From an uncultured Pirellulaceae bacterium (GTDB taxonomy: Bacteria; Planctomycetota; Planctomycetia; Pirellulales; Pirellulaceae), in contig CAJQPP010000010.1 of NCBI GenBank assembly GCA_905480235.1, positions 1 to 42,675 on the forward strand: a DNA stretch of 42,675 bases, in the 5' to 3' direction. Under the pieces are notes generated by a model that was given only the letters and a program-made list of their open reading frames with translations, searched no databases and was not told the DNA's origin. A program made the position numbers and the translations under genes. Shown here one piece after another: positions 17,420 to 26,595 of the stretch. Each line of letters begins with the position of its first letter. The stretch's first letter is position 1.

Positions 17420-18688
17420 GTGATTGAAAAAACCTCTAGCCAGTCTTCCCAACCAAGCGACGGTTATCGATTCGTTGTCGTGGTGTTTTGTTTTATTCTT
17501 GTGCTAGTCAATTATTTGGATCGTGTCGTTATTTCGTTTGGTATTAAACCGATAAAGGCGGAATTTGGAATTGGCGACGGCGATTTTGGCATGCTCATGT
17601 CGGCCTTTGCCATCGGTACCCTATGCATCAATGGGTTGTCGGGATTTTTGTTGGATCGGTTTGGGGTCAAGCTAGTTTGGGGGCTCTCTCTTTTTGCTTG
17701 GTCAATCGTCATGTTGTTACAGGGCATGGTCGAAGCCTTTTGGGTTTTCCTGCTCTTGCGCGTATTACTCGGAATTGGCGAAGGGCCAAATTTCCCAGCG
17801 ATGAACCGCGCGTTGGTCGATTGGATGCGGCCTTCCGAGTTAGGCCGAGCGTTGTCTCTATCTTTGATCGGGGTGCCCCTGGCTCTGTTGTTAGGAGGTC
17901 TTGTGCTGCCGCCCCTAATCACCAACGTAGGTTGGCGAGGATCATTTATTACCCTTGGATGTATCGGAATTGTCTTAGGTATTTTGTTTGTTCTTTTCTA
18001 CCGTCAACCTCCCACCGCAAAGACTCGAGATGCTGACGCCAAGAAATCCGCCATGTCGATTCGTTCGGTAATGCTGAACCCCACACTATTGGCAACCGCT
18101 TGGTCATTTTTCGGTTTTGGCTGGGTGTTGTTTTTTGGTCTGACTTGGTTGCCAGGTTATCTTGAGCAAGATTGGAACATGAAACTTGATTCTGTAGGTT
18201 TATACAGCACGCTTCCGTGGGGAGTCGCGTTGGTTTTAATGCCGATCTTTGGCTGGCTTTCGGATTTCTTAATGCAAAAAACGGGTCGCACGCGTGTGGC
18301 TCGTGTTCATTTGATCTGGATTTGCCAATTGATAGCGGTTGTGTTTTTCATTCCCGTGATATTCGTCACCAATATCAATTGGGCGGTCATCTTTATCTCC
18401 TTAGCGATTGGGTTCTCGATGGCGCCTAACAGTCCTTACTACTCCATTTGCGCCGATTTATTTCCGGGGAGAACGGGTGTAGCGACCGGCGTGATTGTGA
18501 CCTTCTTTTCTGCAGCAGGTGTTTTATGTCCCATAATTACGGGCTGGTTGGCAGAAGGAGACGGCGGATTTGGTATGGCGTTCACTACGCTTTGTATTGT
18601 CGTGGGTAGTAGCGTCTTAGGCTTGATTTTCTTCGCCACAGGTCAGGGACCTGCAAGTTCAGATCCCCCGAACCAATCCCCCGAGTGA
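17420..18688 (+). CDS. MFS transporter, anion:cation symporter (ACS)-like
   Basis: 422 residues from a GTG at 17420, with about 12 predicted membrane helices in two six-helix halves separated by a basic loop around residues 198-215 (RQPPTAKTRDADAKK). The first helix ends NYLDRVVISFG and the loop 2-3 motif reads GFLLDRFGVK, the MFS signature; RVLLGIGEGPNFPAMNRALVDWM in helix 4 strongly resembles hexuronate, glucarate and phthalate transporters of the ACS group. It probably imports a sugar acid or similar organic anion with H+ or Na+. A Tat-exported Gfo/Idh/MocA oxidoreductase gene follows 202 bases downstream on the same strand, which suits sugar or sugar-acid use. Confidence 0.9.
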   Translation: MIEKTSSQSSQPSDGYRFVVVVFCFILVLVNYLDRVVISFGIKPIKAEFGIGDGDFGMLMSAFAIGTLCINGLSGFLLDRFGVKLVWGLSLFAWSIVMLLQGMVEAFWVFLLLRVLLGIGEGPNFPAMNRALVDWMRPSELGRALSLSLIGVPLALLLGGLVLPPLITNVGWRGSFITLGCIGIVLGILFVLFYRQPPTAKTRDADAKKSAMSIRSVMLNPTLLATAWSFFGFGWVLFFGLTWLPGYLEQDWNMKLDSVGLYSTLPWGVALVLMPIFGWLSDFLMQKTGRTRVARVHLIWICQLIAVVFFIPVIFVTNINWAVIFISLAIGFSMAPNSPYYSICADLFPGRTGVATGVIVTFFSAAGVLCPIITGWLAEGDGGFGMAFTTLCIVVGSSVLGLIFFATGQGPASSDPPNQSPE

Positions 18689-18890
18689 TCCTTTGGTCGA
18701 ACCTGCCAACTCGGTCATGATTTTAGGCCTTGGAAACATCAGGTAGAAATTCCGGCACGTGACAGAGAGCATCTATCAGGAAAGATTGGCAAGGAGTGCT
18801 GGTATCTGCCATAGTAGATGGTGTCGATTCATTTCGTAGGGAAGCATGATTCAAAAATCGGTTTAGACTCAATAGAGGTTGGATTTAGAA

Positions 18891-20327
18891 ATGAAATACA
18901 CAAGACGAACGATATTGAAGTCAAGTGCCTTGGCCACCGGCGCAGCGATCGCAGCGCCGGCACTTTCTTATGCGAGAATTTGCGGCAGCAATGAAAAGAT
19001 ACGAGCTGCAGTGATCGGGTTAAATGGACGTGGGCAGGATCATATGCGTGGCTTGAAAGAGCACCTGGTCGCGGTTTGCGATTGTGACCAAGCGGTACTG
19101 GGTAACCGCTCCAAAGATTTAGACGTAAAACAATATGTCGATTTCCGCAAATTGTTGGAGCAAAAAGATATTGATGTGGTTTCCATTGCGACCCCCAATC
19201 ACACGCATTCCTTAATCGGTATTAAGGCGATTGAAGCTGGCAAGGATGTTTATTGTGAAAAACCTGTATCCCATAACGTTTGGGAAGGTCGGCAATTGGT
19301 CAACGCTGCAAAAAAACATGACCGTGTTGTCCAATGTGGGACGCAGAGTCGTTCCAGTCCAGCACTGCAGGAAGCGGTGCAGTACGTACGCGATGGGAAA
19401 CTAGGCGACATTCAATATGCCATCGGTACTTGCTTTAAGCCGCGTAAAGCCATCGGTAAGCTTGAAAAACCTTTGAATATTCCGGATTCAGTTGACTACG
19501 ATTTGTGGTGTGGGCCGGCTGAAAAGAGGTCCTTGTATCGACCCCGTCTGCATTATGACTGGCACTGGGATTTCAATACCGGTAATGGAGATATGGGGAA
19601 TCAGGGTATCCACCAAATGGATATTGCCAGATGGTTCCTTGGCTATCAAACGGTTTCTCCTCGCGTGCTTAGTATCGGCGGTCGTCTTGGTTACGAGGAT
19701 GCGGGCGATACTCCCAATACGCAAACCGTGATTCATGACTACCAACCGGCGCCTCTGATTTTTGAAACACGCGGTTTACCCAAATCGAAGAAGTTTCAAG
19801 AAAAAGGTTGGGGCGGAAATATGGATGACTTCTGGGGTTCACGAATCGGCGTGATTGTTCAATGCGAAAATGGCTACGTGGTCATCCCAAGTTATACCGG
19901 AGCCACGGCATTCGATAACGAAAATAATGAATTGAAAAAGTGGCAGGGTGGAGGAAACCATTACCAGAATTTCCTTCAAGCGGTCCAATCGCAGGATGCA
20001 AGCTTGCTAAATGCACCGATTGAAGAGGGGCATCTATCGAGTGCGCTTTGTCATACCGGTGGTGTTTCCCATCAACTGGGCGTGGCGTTACCTGTGCAGG
20101 ATATTCAGTCGCAATTTTCCCATGAATCGAAAATGTTCGAAGATTCGGTTAACCGCATGCTGCAACACCTCAAGGCCAATGAAGCCGTCGATAATGGTGC
20201 GGCGGAAGTTGTTTGGGGAAATGAACTACTCATGGACCCGAAAGCGGAGACCATCATCGAAAACTCCCGAGCTGCTGATATGATGTCTCGTGAATATCGT
20301 GATGGCTTTGAGATTTCCGAAATTTAA
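18891..20327 (+). CDS. Tat-exported Gfo/Idh/MocA-family oxidoreductase
   Basis: 478 residues from the ATG at 18891. The N-terminus TRRTILKSSALATGAAIAAP is a twin-arginine signal, so the enzyme is folded and loaded with NAD(P) before export. The Rossmann motif AAVIGLNGRGQ (39-49) and the catalytic-lysine motif CEKP (122-125) are clear, and WHWDFNTGNGDMGNQGIHQMD (about 225-245) is the segment with a conserved histidine seen in many planctomycete and Bacteroidetes members. Substrates of this exported group are largely unknown, but are generally sugars or polyols; some relatives cleave glycosides through oxidation chemistry. It sits downstream of the MFS gene and before a strong bidirectional terminator. 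Confidence 0.92.
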   Translation: MKYTRRTILKSSALATGAAIAAPALSYARICGSNEKIRAAVIGLNGRGQDHMRGLKEHLVAVCDCDQAVLGNRSKDLDVKQYVDFRKLLEQKDIDVVSIATPNHTHSLIGIKAIEAGKDVYCEKPVSHNVWEGRQLVNAAKKHDRVVQCGTQSRSSPALQEAVQYVRDGKLGDIQYAIGTCFKPRKAIGKLEKPLNIPDSVDYDLWCGPAEKRSLYRPRLHYDWHWDFNTGNGDMGNQGIHQMDIARWFLGYQTVSPRVLSIGGRLGYEDAGDTPNTQTVIHDYQPAPLIFETRGLPKSKKFQEKGWGGNMDDFWGSRIGVIVQCENGYVVIPSYTGATAFDNENNELKKWQGGGNHYQNFLQAVQSQDASLLNAPIEEGHLSSALCHTGGVSHQLGVALPVQDIQSQFSHESKMFEDSVNRMLQHLKANEAVDNGAAEVVWGNELLMDPKAETIIENSRAADMMSREYRDGFEISEI

Positions 20328-20384
20328 TAGGCCTTTGGGCAATGACAGCAATGCGTTTTGAGTTTGCTGTTTTGAGTATCTTCG

Positions 20385-20420
20385 AAAAAAAAAGGCGTCT
20401 CGATTATCGAGACGCCTTTT
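20385..20420. terminator. Bidirectional rho-independent terminator
   Basis: A perfect 11-base inverted repeat, GGCGTCTCGAT / ATCGAGACGCC (20394-20404 and 20406-20416), is flanked by nine A's on the left (20385-20393) and TTTT on the right. It lies between convergent genes ending at 20327 (plus) and 20442 (minus) and should stop transcription from both sides. Confidence 0.9.
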
Positions 20421-20441
20421 GTATTGGTTGACTCAATCCGC

Positions 20442-22010
20442 TTAGAATTTATTGGGGTAACGTTCGGTGAGTTGCCGCAATAATGCTTGGCGGGCTTCTA
20501 CAATTTCCGTCATGGCTTGTTGAGCCGATTCGGCAGCTCCGGTGCGAGCGCGAAGTTGGATGTTCTGCTTTTCAGCGTTCACCTGTTGGTTGTTGGCATT
20601 GCGTCCATCTGCAACCCGATTTCCGCCTACACCCCAGCCGTAACCGGGTCCGTAACCGTAGCCCCAATTCCATGGAGTGACATAACCGTACCCATATCGA
20701 TAGGGACCATAACCGTATCCGGCTCGGCGGTAACGATAGGCGGGTGAGCCATTGCCGTATGCCATCAAGTCGGAATTCTTAACCTGCACAGAATCTCGCG
20801 TGGAGGTTGCCGAATTCGCAATCGTGCGAAAGGTCTGGGATACCTTGGCGCCGAAATTAAGCACACTCGCATCGACGCCATTCATGGAGAGGTTGTCGAT
20901 TTTGTTCGCGTAAGATCGGAACCAGCGTGACACTTGATAACTATTTTGACCACCAGCACCAATTTCTTTTTGCAGCTCATCCAAAAAAGAAGACACAGCG
21001 TCAAAGTAAGTCTTGGTACTGTCGGCGCCTGATGGTTGAGTGTTGGTGTCGCTTGTTGCAACGTGAGGCTCAGGTGTTTCGAACAGGCTAAGTACTCGTC
21101 GCAACCCTTTGCTAGACAGCTTTCCAGAGAAATTGATCTGCGTTCCATTCACTTCCGCATTCCAATTGGAAACTTCCGCGATCTGGGCACCGTGCTGCTT
21201 CAGCACTTCGAGTACTAATTGTTTGGCAACCGGTTTTAGGAATTCAATATTTTCCCCAAAGGAGATGCTCAGGTTGCCATAGGCGGCGTCGATGAAGCTG
21301 ACACCGATGGTAACGCCCTTCAATGAAGAAACCGCAGTCGCGAATTTGTCGGCGTCGATTCCGCTGGTGCTCAACATGCTAGAATCTTTTGCACGTTGTA
21401 GAACTCGGGATTTACTGACGACATAGTTCATATCCATTGCCACGAGCATCGTGGCAGCGTCGCGGTTCTGTACCGCTGAACTGAGGAAATCGCTAACGCC
21501 GGCAGCCTTGTCTTGTTTCAGTGCATTCAACCACGGGGCCAATTCTTGTCGGCTAGCGGGGGTAAACGAGCCCAGATCCTTTCCGACGGGGAAAACGATA
21601 AGATCGCTGCCTGTCACGACGATTTGCTGGCCGGCCAAGCTATCCACATGACCGTTGGTCACTTTGGCTACGGTATCTAAAGGTGGCATATTGGGCAGGG
21701 AAATTATTCCACTTGTCCAAGTCGCAGCAAAGGTTTGGTAATCCATTCGGCTAGCCATGGCAACCTGCGTGGCATTGCGAGGTAGAAAGCCGAAACCTGA
21801 TTCCATGGCGCCGTTGCTGGAACTGAGCCATCCGTTCTTTTTGGCAACTTCCGACTGGCCGATTTTTGCTAAATCGGCGACCAGTACCGCGTTTGCCCCG
21901 GTTGGCATCTTCTGCAACAAATCCATTAAGGACTGGTCTTGGGCAGTTGCTGACTGGTTACCAGCCAACATGACGGCAATCACCAAACAACAAATGTTTA
22001 TCCGAATCAT
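20442..22010 (-). CDS. Large secreted protein with C-terminal Gly/Tyr-rich segment
   Basis: 522 residues; GGAG eight bases before the ATG at 22010 supports the start. Residues 1-23 are a signal peptide (cut near TAQ/DQS). The main body (about 25-400) alternates strands and helices, with repeated phrases about 'G-x-x-SLxGxxI' type turns, and resembles no family I can name with certainty; similar-sized proteins are common in planctomycetes. Around 425-465 comes a run of YGY, GYG and RYGYG units with Trp and Pro, then a charged C-terminal helix (about 490-522). The Gly/Tyr run may be adhesive or a disordered linker. It is convergent with the Gfo/Idh/MocA gene and stops before the shared terminator. 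Confidence 0.75.
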   Translation of the reverse strand: MIRINICCLVIAVMLAGNQSATAQDQSLMDLLQKMPTGANAVLVADLAKIGQSEVAKKNGWLSSSNGAMESGFGFLPRNATQVAMASRMDYQTFAATWTSGIISLPNMPPLDTVAKVTNGHVDSLAGQQIVVTGSDLIVFPVGKDLGSFTPASRQELAPWLNALKQDKAAGVSDFLSSAVQNRDAATMLVAMDMNYVVSKSRVLQRAKDSSMLSTSGIDADKFATAVSSLKGVTIGVSFIDAAYGNLSISFGENIEFLKPVAKQLVLEVLKQHGAQIAEVSNWNAEVNGTQINFSGKLSSKGLRRVLSLFETPEPHVATSDTNTQPSGADSTKTYFDAVSSFLDELQKEIGAGGQNSYQVSRWFRSYANKIDNLSMNGVDASVLNFGAKVSQTFRTIANSATSTRDSVQVKNSDLMAYGNGSPAYRYRRAGYGYGPYRYGYGYVTPWNWGYGYGPGYGWGVGGNRVADGRNANNQQVNAEKQNIQLRARTGAAESAQQAMTEIVEARQALLRQLTERYPNKF

Positions 22011-22396
22011 CTCTCAAACTCCAAAAATTGGTACATGACTGTGCGTGAACAGTTTAAGTTGGCGAACTGGCAAAACTCAAGGAATAATCGCCAAAAACTG
22101 CCGCCTATTTCCGTTCTGAGGTAATCTGTCACATCTGCGCTGCCGTTACCTGAATAAGGTCATAGTCTCTCGCCACGATATCTGTCGAATATTGGGACAT
22201 GTACCGCACAATCGCTAATTCAGCGAAAGGTCCTGTTGGCAACAATATTGTCTCTTTTCGATCTGGCAACGCTGTGTTGGTTTGTGGAATCAAACGCGGC
22301 CGACGCCCCGCTATGGCATATCGACTTGAGCATTTTATCCGAGCGCTCGCCCAGCCTGGTTGTGTTGACCAGCCACGTCCCCGTTTCAGGGGGACT
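22011..22396. other. 386-base intergenic stretch
   Basis: Lies between two minus-strand genes. Two plus-strand frames from about 22199 cross it and run antisense into the next gene, with no start signal or domain. I saw no terminator or RNA gene. The promoter of the large secreted-protein gene should be in its lower half. Confidence 0.45.
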
Positions 22397-22921
22397 TCAT
22401 CGAACCCCTACGCGTCGTGTGAGAGATTCTTCGACCAGGGAGGCGGTTACGCCAGCTTCACGCTGAATCGATTCAAGCTCATCGGCAATTAACAGGCCGC
22501 GCCCACCGCCTTTTGATGTTTTTCGAATCACCATATCGTAAGTCACTTCGCTCGTGTTTCCACTGGGAAGAAAGTTTGTAAGGTACAAGACGCAAGTTCC
22601 ATCTCGATCCACGGTGTAGGTACCAATCGCGGTTATATCGATGAGAATCCTCCCCCCCGTTCCGTCATTGGTATTAATACGCACGGTGCGAGTTACTCCG
22701 CCACGGCCATCGAATTCGGTGACGCCGATCGAGCGGGATTGAAAACCATCTGCCCGTCCGGCGGTTGCATATGATCCGGAAAGGGAACGAATACCGAACT
22801 GAGTTTTACCTGACCTGCCGTAATCCTGTGTTGTGGCAGTTGCCGAGGTTGGCTGGGCGATATTGATTCCAATCATCGCCGTAGCGAACAGAACGATTAG
22901 AATTGCGATTGATTTTTGCAT
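22397..22921 (-). CDS. Secreted hypothetical protein
   Basis: 174 residues from the second ATG of the frame (22921). AAGGA lies eight bases before it but only two bases before the first ATG (22927), so the second is preferred. A signal peptide occupies about residues 1-28. The mature protein appears mostly beta-stranded: IRSLSGSYATAGRADGFQSRSIGVTEFDGRGGVTRTVRI and later GTYTVDRDGTCVLYLTNF, a pattern seen in small secreted planctomycete and other bacterial proteins of unknown role. The C-terminus is a charged helix (LIADELESIQREAG). It stands alone, with 605 bases before it. Hypothetical; no function proposed. Confidence 0.7.
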   Translation of the reverse strand: MQKSIAILIVLFATAMIGINIAQPTSATATTQDYGRSGKTQFGIRSLSGSYATAGRADGFQSRSIGVTEFDGRGGVTRTVRINTNDGTGGRILIDITAIGTYTVDRDGTCVLYLTNFLPSGNTSEVTYDMVIRKTSKGGGRGLLIADELESIQREAGVTASLVEESLTRRVGVR

Positions 22922-22929
22922 GTTCATTT

Positions 22930-22934
22930 TCCTT
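22930..22934 (-). promoter_or_regulatory. Ribosome-binding site deciding between two adjacent ATG codons
   Basis: AAGGA on the minus strand. It is eight bases from the ATG at 22921 and only two from the ATG at 22927, so it favours the shorter protein. Confidence 0.5.
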
Positions 22935-23482
22935 TATCAAAAAGGGGGCAGTAAATGGCGACTGGGTAGAAAACCATGTTTAGCTGATACTATAGTTACT
23001 CAAGCGGTAATTTCGTACTGTTTTTTATGGCAGGTATGACAGTCCGGTCGGTGTCACTGGGGATCTGGAAATATTCGTCGCGACGTCCAAAATTATTTAG
23101 GCAAGGGTTGAGTTTAACACGCTGCGGACGAGGGTCTCGGCACCGCAATTTGATCATTGCGATAAAACGACTTAAGCGGCTGTTGGGAATCCGTGTTAAA
23201 AAATAGCCGCTAAAGATCTGGTAGACCGGTAAGCCTTAGCTCGGTTGGGGACCAGGACCGGTTGCCGCGGGAGTTGGGCTCATGAGATTTTGATTCAGAT
23301 GGCGGATTTCTTCGCTTCCACTGCCGTCTGTTTTCACTAGATCACAATGTTCTCCGAGCGACCTAAAGATAGCTGTCGCGTGACCTCGCCAGTCGATTTT
23401 TTGGGCCTGATATAGACCTGCGACGTGTTTTTTCTAGTGGCCCAAGTGAGGGGACCTGGTCACCGAGAATCCGCTTAAACCA
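22935..23482. other. About 550-base intergenic stretch
   Basis: No gene recognised. It contains an imperfect hairpin with arms AGCGGCT (23175-23181) and AGCCGCT (23205-23211) around a 23-base loop, of unknown meaning, and ends at the GC-rich hairpin at 23483. The promoter of the secreted-protein gene at 22397-22921 should lie just upstream of 22934 on the minus strand. Confidence 0.45.
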
Positions 23483-23513
23483 ACGGAACCGGTCTCATGT
23501 GAGCCGGTTCCGT
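23483..23513 (-). terminator. Hairpin at the end of the respiratory gene cluster
   Basis: Ten-base arms ACGGAACCGG (23483-23492) and CCGGTTCCGT (23504-23513) enclose a loop that itself pairs (CTCA/TGAG). It starts 20 bases after the last stop codon of the minus-strand cluster. Only a short, broken T-run follows, so termination strength is uncertain. Confidence 0.6.
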
Positions 23514-23533
23514 AAGCGTTTAGAAATAGGGTG

Positions 23534-24781
23534 TTAATCAAAAACGTGTCCGTGTTCGAAACGCTCGTCCCCACCTGCCGCTTTCGTCAAGGCAGCCACA
23601 TTTTGCTTGGTGAAAAATCCTTTGAAATGTTGACAGCGTTCGACATATTCTGTGATCAAAATTGAAAACTTCGAGTGTTTCGAAAATATCTGTTTTAAGT
23701 CCGGGGAATCAGCGCATTCCCCGACGACGTGAGCTAGAAATGGAATCTTCAGTTTTGCCAGCTCACCGACCACGAAATCCACATTTTTGACATCTCCGGA
23801 ATAGTCTCCATCCAATACCTCGTAAGCGATGTGATGCATCCGCCGTCCAAAGTTCCGAACAAAATTTTCTGTCGGCATAGGCAGGTTTTCAAACGAGTTA
23901 ATAAACGAGGGCGTGTTGTTTGCTGTGAAAACCTTGGCGGGAGATTGTTTGTCATCTTCCACGCGATGATTGCGATTCACGTTTGTCGACGAATTCATGT
24001 CGGCAATATTGTAGGCGCCCCAAAAATAGTAATTCGACATGGTCAAGAACTCCAAGATGGCGTCCTCTCTTTCCCCAGCCAAGACCCGCGTTGCCATGTG
24101 GTCGACACCCGTCAGTAGGTGTTTGATGCCTAGTTCGGTGACCTTTTTATCGTGTTGATCCAGTTCCGCCTGTTGCTCAGCGGTCAATTCAAATCGTTGG
24201 CCCAATTGCAGGGAGTCGTAATCTTCGAGGTCGTGGTCGGTGTAGCCGACTCGATTGAAGGTGAAATCCGAGGGGTAGGTGAACCAAAAGTGGTCATTCG
24301 CGAAGAACGTGTTTTTCGTCTCGTTAGGATAATGGAAACGTATGTTGTGCGATTCCAGAGTGGTTCGTATTTGTTCCATATCCTGGGTATGGAAAATTTC
24401 GCCAATGTACCGCGCATTGGGCTTTTTCATCGCCAATGGGTACAGCATGTTCATTCGGCGAATATCGTCCTCGTACTCAGGATCCAGTGGTTCCAGAACA
24501 ATGAACCGCGGATATTCTGGTTGTGATGTCAGAATGTAAATCTTGTGAGTCTGGCTGATGTAACTTGCCGACAGACGGTAGGGCGTCATCGTGTAAAGCT
24601 CAGCGAGATAGGGTAACCCATCCCCAGTATCCACTTGGATCACCAACCCGCGGATATTACCGAGCATGTCATCGACCCCACTTGCCGCCCGGCGTTCGTA
24701 GATCTTCATGCGATATTCATTAAAGAAACTAGAGTTCTTTTTATCGCCTACCGGATCGTATTTCATGATGTCGAGTGTCAT
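23534..24781 (-). CDS. 4-hydroxyphenylpyruvate dioxygenase-like (VOC fold) metalloenzyme
   Basis: 415 residues from the ATG at 24781, fixed by GGAG seven bases upstream; the frame is open seven codons more to a TTG. The C-terminal half carries the layout of HPPD-type non-haem iron dioxygenases: GVDHMATRV with H228, MHHIAYEV with H317, and LITEYVER with E378, followed by HFKGFFTKQNVAALTKA like the HPPD ending 'GFG-GN-xxLF'. The three candidate iron ligands (His, His, Glu) are in the family order with similar spacing (89 and 61). The N-terminal half (1-220) is longer and less typical than in true HPPD. Overall similarity is remote, so tyrosine degradation is only one option; another 2-oxo-acid dioxygenase or mutase is possible. 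It closes the respiratory cluster, 58 bases... after the malic enzyme stop (24861). Confidence 0.65.
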   Translation of the reverse strand: MTLDIMKYDPVGDKKNSSFFNEYRMKIYERRAASGVDDMLGNIRGLVIQVDTGDGLPYLAELYTMTPYRLSASYISQTHKIYILTSQPEYPRFIVLEPLDPEYEDDIRRMNMLYPLAMKKPNARYIGEIFHTQDMEQIRTTLESHNIRFHYPNETKNTFFANDHFWFTYPSDFTFNRVGYTDHDLEDYDSLQLGQRFELTAEQQAELDQHDKKVTELGIKHLLTGVDHMATRVLAGEREDAILEFLTMSNYYFWGAYNIADMNSSTNVNRNHRVEDDKQSPAKVFTANNTPSFINSFENLPMPTENFVRNFGRRMHHIAYEVLDGDYSGDVKNVDFVVGELAKLKIPFLAHVVGECADSPDLKQIFSKHSKFSILITEYVERCQHFKGFFTKQNVAALTKAAGGDERFEHGHVFD

Positions 24782-24788
24782 TTCCAAG

Positions 24789-24792
24789 CTCC
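24789..24792 (-). promoter_or_regulatory. Ribosome-binding site deciding the HPPD-like start
   Basis: GGAG on the minus strand, seven bases before the ATG at 24781. It rejects the upstream TTG at 24802 as start. Confidence 0.65.
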
Positions 24793-24860
24793 GTGGAATC
24801 AAATGGTAATGTTAGGTGAGGCCATTGGGCGGTACTGCAACGGACGTTTCAACGTCAGTT

Positions 24861-26558
24861 CTAAGTTCGCACGAGGCGAGGGTATTCAGGCTGCCACATT
24901 TTTTCGTCGACAAGCACTTCCAGTTTTTCACGGTCGGTTTTGGGAGCTAAACCCTGCTCCTGAGCTTTTGTTCCAACGGCAATCGCTATATGCCGTGCGA
25001 GTTTTCTCAAATCAGTAAGGGGCGGAAGCAGTTCGCCTTCGGGATCCGTCATGACCGGCGAAAACTCTTTAAGCGCAACGGCGGCCACCATAAACATTTC
25101 ATCGGTTACCCGGTTGGCGCCCGACGCCAACACCCCTAAACCCATCGCAGGGAATATGTAACTGTTGTTGCATTGGGCGATCGGGAACGCTTTGCCGCCA
25201 AAATGAACGGGATCGAATGGGCTGCCGGTAGCCATGATGGCGGTTCCGTTGGTCCATTCAATTAAATCCTGAGGATCTGCCTCGCAACGCGAAGTGGGAT
25301 TGGAGAGCGGAAAAATAATGGGACGTTCACAGTGCGAGGCCATATCACGAATGATGGATTCTGTAAAAACTCCGGGTTGGCCGGTGACACCGACCATGAT
25401 GGTCGGGTGAGCATTCTGGACGGTCTCCGCAAATGATATCTCACCATCGACCTGCGTTTTCCAATCTGATAGGTCGGTAAGTTTCTGTTGAAACGGGATT
25501 TTGTAAGGCGCTAGATTGGTCCGGCCATCATGAATCAGGCCGTGACTGTCGACCACAAAGAACCTGGCCCGGGCATCCGCTTCTGACATTCCGGTTGCCA
25601 CCATCGTTGCCACCAGTTGATTGCTGATGCCAATGCCTGCGGACCCAGCGCCAAGCATCACAATACGATGTTCATCAAGGGGTTTTCCTGTGGCCGCTGC
25701 GGCGGCCAAAATAGTGCCGGTGGTAACCGCCGCAGTGCCTTGGATGTCATCGTTAAAAGTGCACAGTCGATCTCGATATTTGGCCAGTATTGGCGAGGCG
25801 TTTTTCGAGGCAAAATCTTCAAATTGCAACAGCACATCTGGAAATGCCTCCATCACGGCTAACACAAAATCTTCAATGAACTGGTTGTAATCATCGCCTG
25901 TAATGCGTTCGTTCCGCCAACCAATATATTTTGGATCATTGAGACGTTCTTGGTTATTCGTACCCACGTCCAACATGATGGGGAGCGTCGTGGTCGGGTC
26001 AATTCCACCAATAGCGGTGTAAAGCGAAAGTTTTCCAACTGGAATTCCCATGCCGCCAGCGCCTTGGTCTCCCAATCCCAAAATCCGCTCTCCGTCGGTT
26101 ACGACAATCGCCTGTACTTGCTTCAAAGCACAATTCCCCAAGATTTCGCGCATGCAATGCCGTTCGGGATAGGCAATAAATATCCCTCGTGGTCGTCGAT
26201 AAATCTGGCTGAACTTTTGACAAGCTTCCCCTACGACTGGGGTGTAAATAATCGGTAACATCTCATCGATGTAATCCAAAACCAGGCGATAGAACAACGT
26301 CTCATTGGTATCTTGCAAACTGCGAAGGAAGATGTGTTTATCAAGGTTCGTTGGTTCCAACCGAAATGACTGGTAGCAACGGGTGACCTGTTGCTCAATG
26401 TCCTCGATATGTGGTGGAAGCAGGCCCACTAATCCGAAGTCGTGTCTTTCTTCTTCAGAAAATGCAGTTCCCTTGTTTAACAAGGGCATATCCAACAGTT
26501 CTTGGCCCGTTAAATGACGGGCTATTTTACGTTCGAGGACCGGTGGGTGATTCGTCAT
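24861..26558 (-). CDS. maeA: NAD-dependent malic enzyme
   Basis: Oxidatively decarboxylates malate to pyruvate with NADH formation. 565 residues from the ATG at 26558 (GGAAG six bases upstream), the same length as E. coli MaeA; the frame continues 50 codons upstream but would overlap the preceding gene. N-terminal malic domain: the catalytic Tyr in LPIIYTPVVGEACQ, the ERILGLGDQGAGGMGIPVGK signature-type stretch with the catalytic Lys, and the metal-binding QFEDFA followed by FNDDIQGTA. The NAD-binding domain has VMLGAGSAGIGI, and the C-terminal substrate loop includes PLSNPTSRCEA. This is the long, NAD-linked (MaeA/mitochondrial) type rather than the MaeB type. Its pyruvate is the substrate of PoxB, encoded 37 bases upstream, and its NADH that of the NDH-2 gene before it. 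Confidence 0.95.
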   Translation of the reverse strand: MTNHPPVLERKIARHLTGQELLDMPLLNKGTAFSEEERHDFGLVGLLPPHIEDIEQQVTRCYQSFRLEPTNLDKHIFLRSLQDTNETLFYRLVLDYIDEMLPIIYTPVVGEACQKFSQIYRRPRGIFIAYPERHCMREILGNCALKQVQAIVVTDGERILGLGDQGAGGMGIPVGKLSLYTAIGGIDPTTTLPIMLDVGTNNQERLNDPKYIGWRNERITGDDYNQFIEDFVLAVMEAFPDVLLQFEDFASKNASPILAKYRDRLCTFNDDIQGTAAVTTGTILAAAAATGKPLDEHRIVMLGAGSAGIGISNQLVATMVATGMSEADARARFFVVDSHGLIHDGRTNLAPYKIPFQQKLTDLSDWKTQVDGEISFAETVQNAHPTIMVGVTGQPGVFTESIIRDMASHCERPIIFPLSNPTSRCEADPQDLIEWTNGTAIMATGSPFDPVHFGGKAFPIAQCNNSYIFPAMGLGVLASGANRVTDEMFMVAAVALKEFSPVMTDPEGELLPPLTDLRKLARHIAIAVGTKAQEQGLAPKTDREKLEVLVDEKMWQPEYPRLVRT

Positions 26559-26564
26559 GGATTT

Positions 26565-26569
26565 CTTCC
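26565..26569 (-). promoter_or_regulatory. Ribosome-binding site deciding the malic enzyme start
   Basis: GGAAG on the minus strand, six bases before the ATG at 26558, inside the 37-base gap after the poxB stop. It excludes the longer frame running back to 26708. Confidence 0.65.
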
Positions 26570-26595
26570 GTTTTCTTAATAACCTTGCAAAGGTT

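Noticed and set aside
22199-22492. A 97-codon plus-strand frame before and across the secreted-protein gene
   Set aside because: It crosses antisense into a gene with a signal peptide and a ribosome-binding site; its own composition is arbitrary.
23175-23211. Imperfect hairpin with 7-base arms and a 23-base loop as a terminator or small RNA
   Set aside because: The loop is too long, there is no T-run, and no gene ends nearby.
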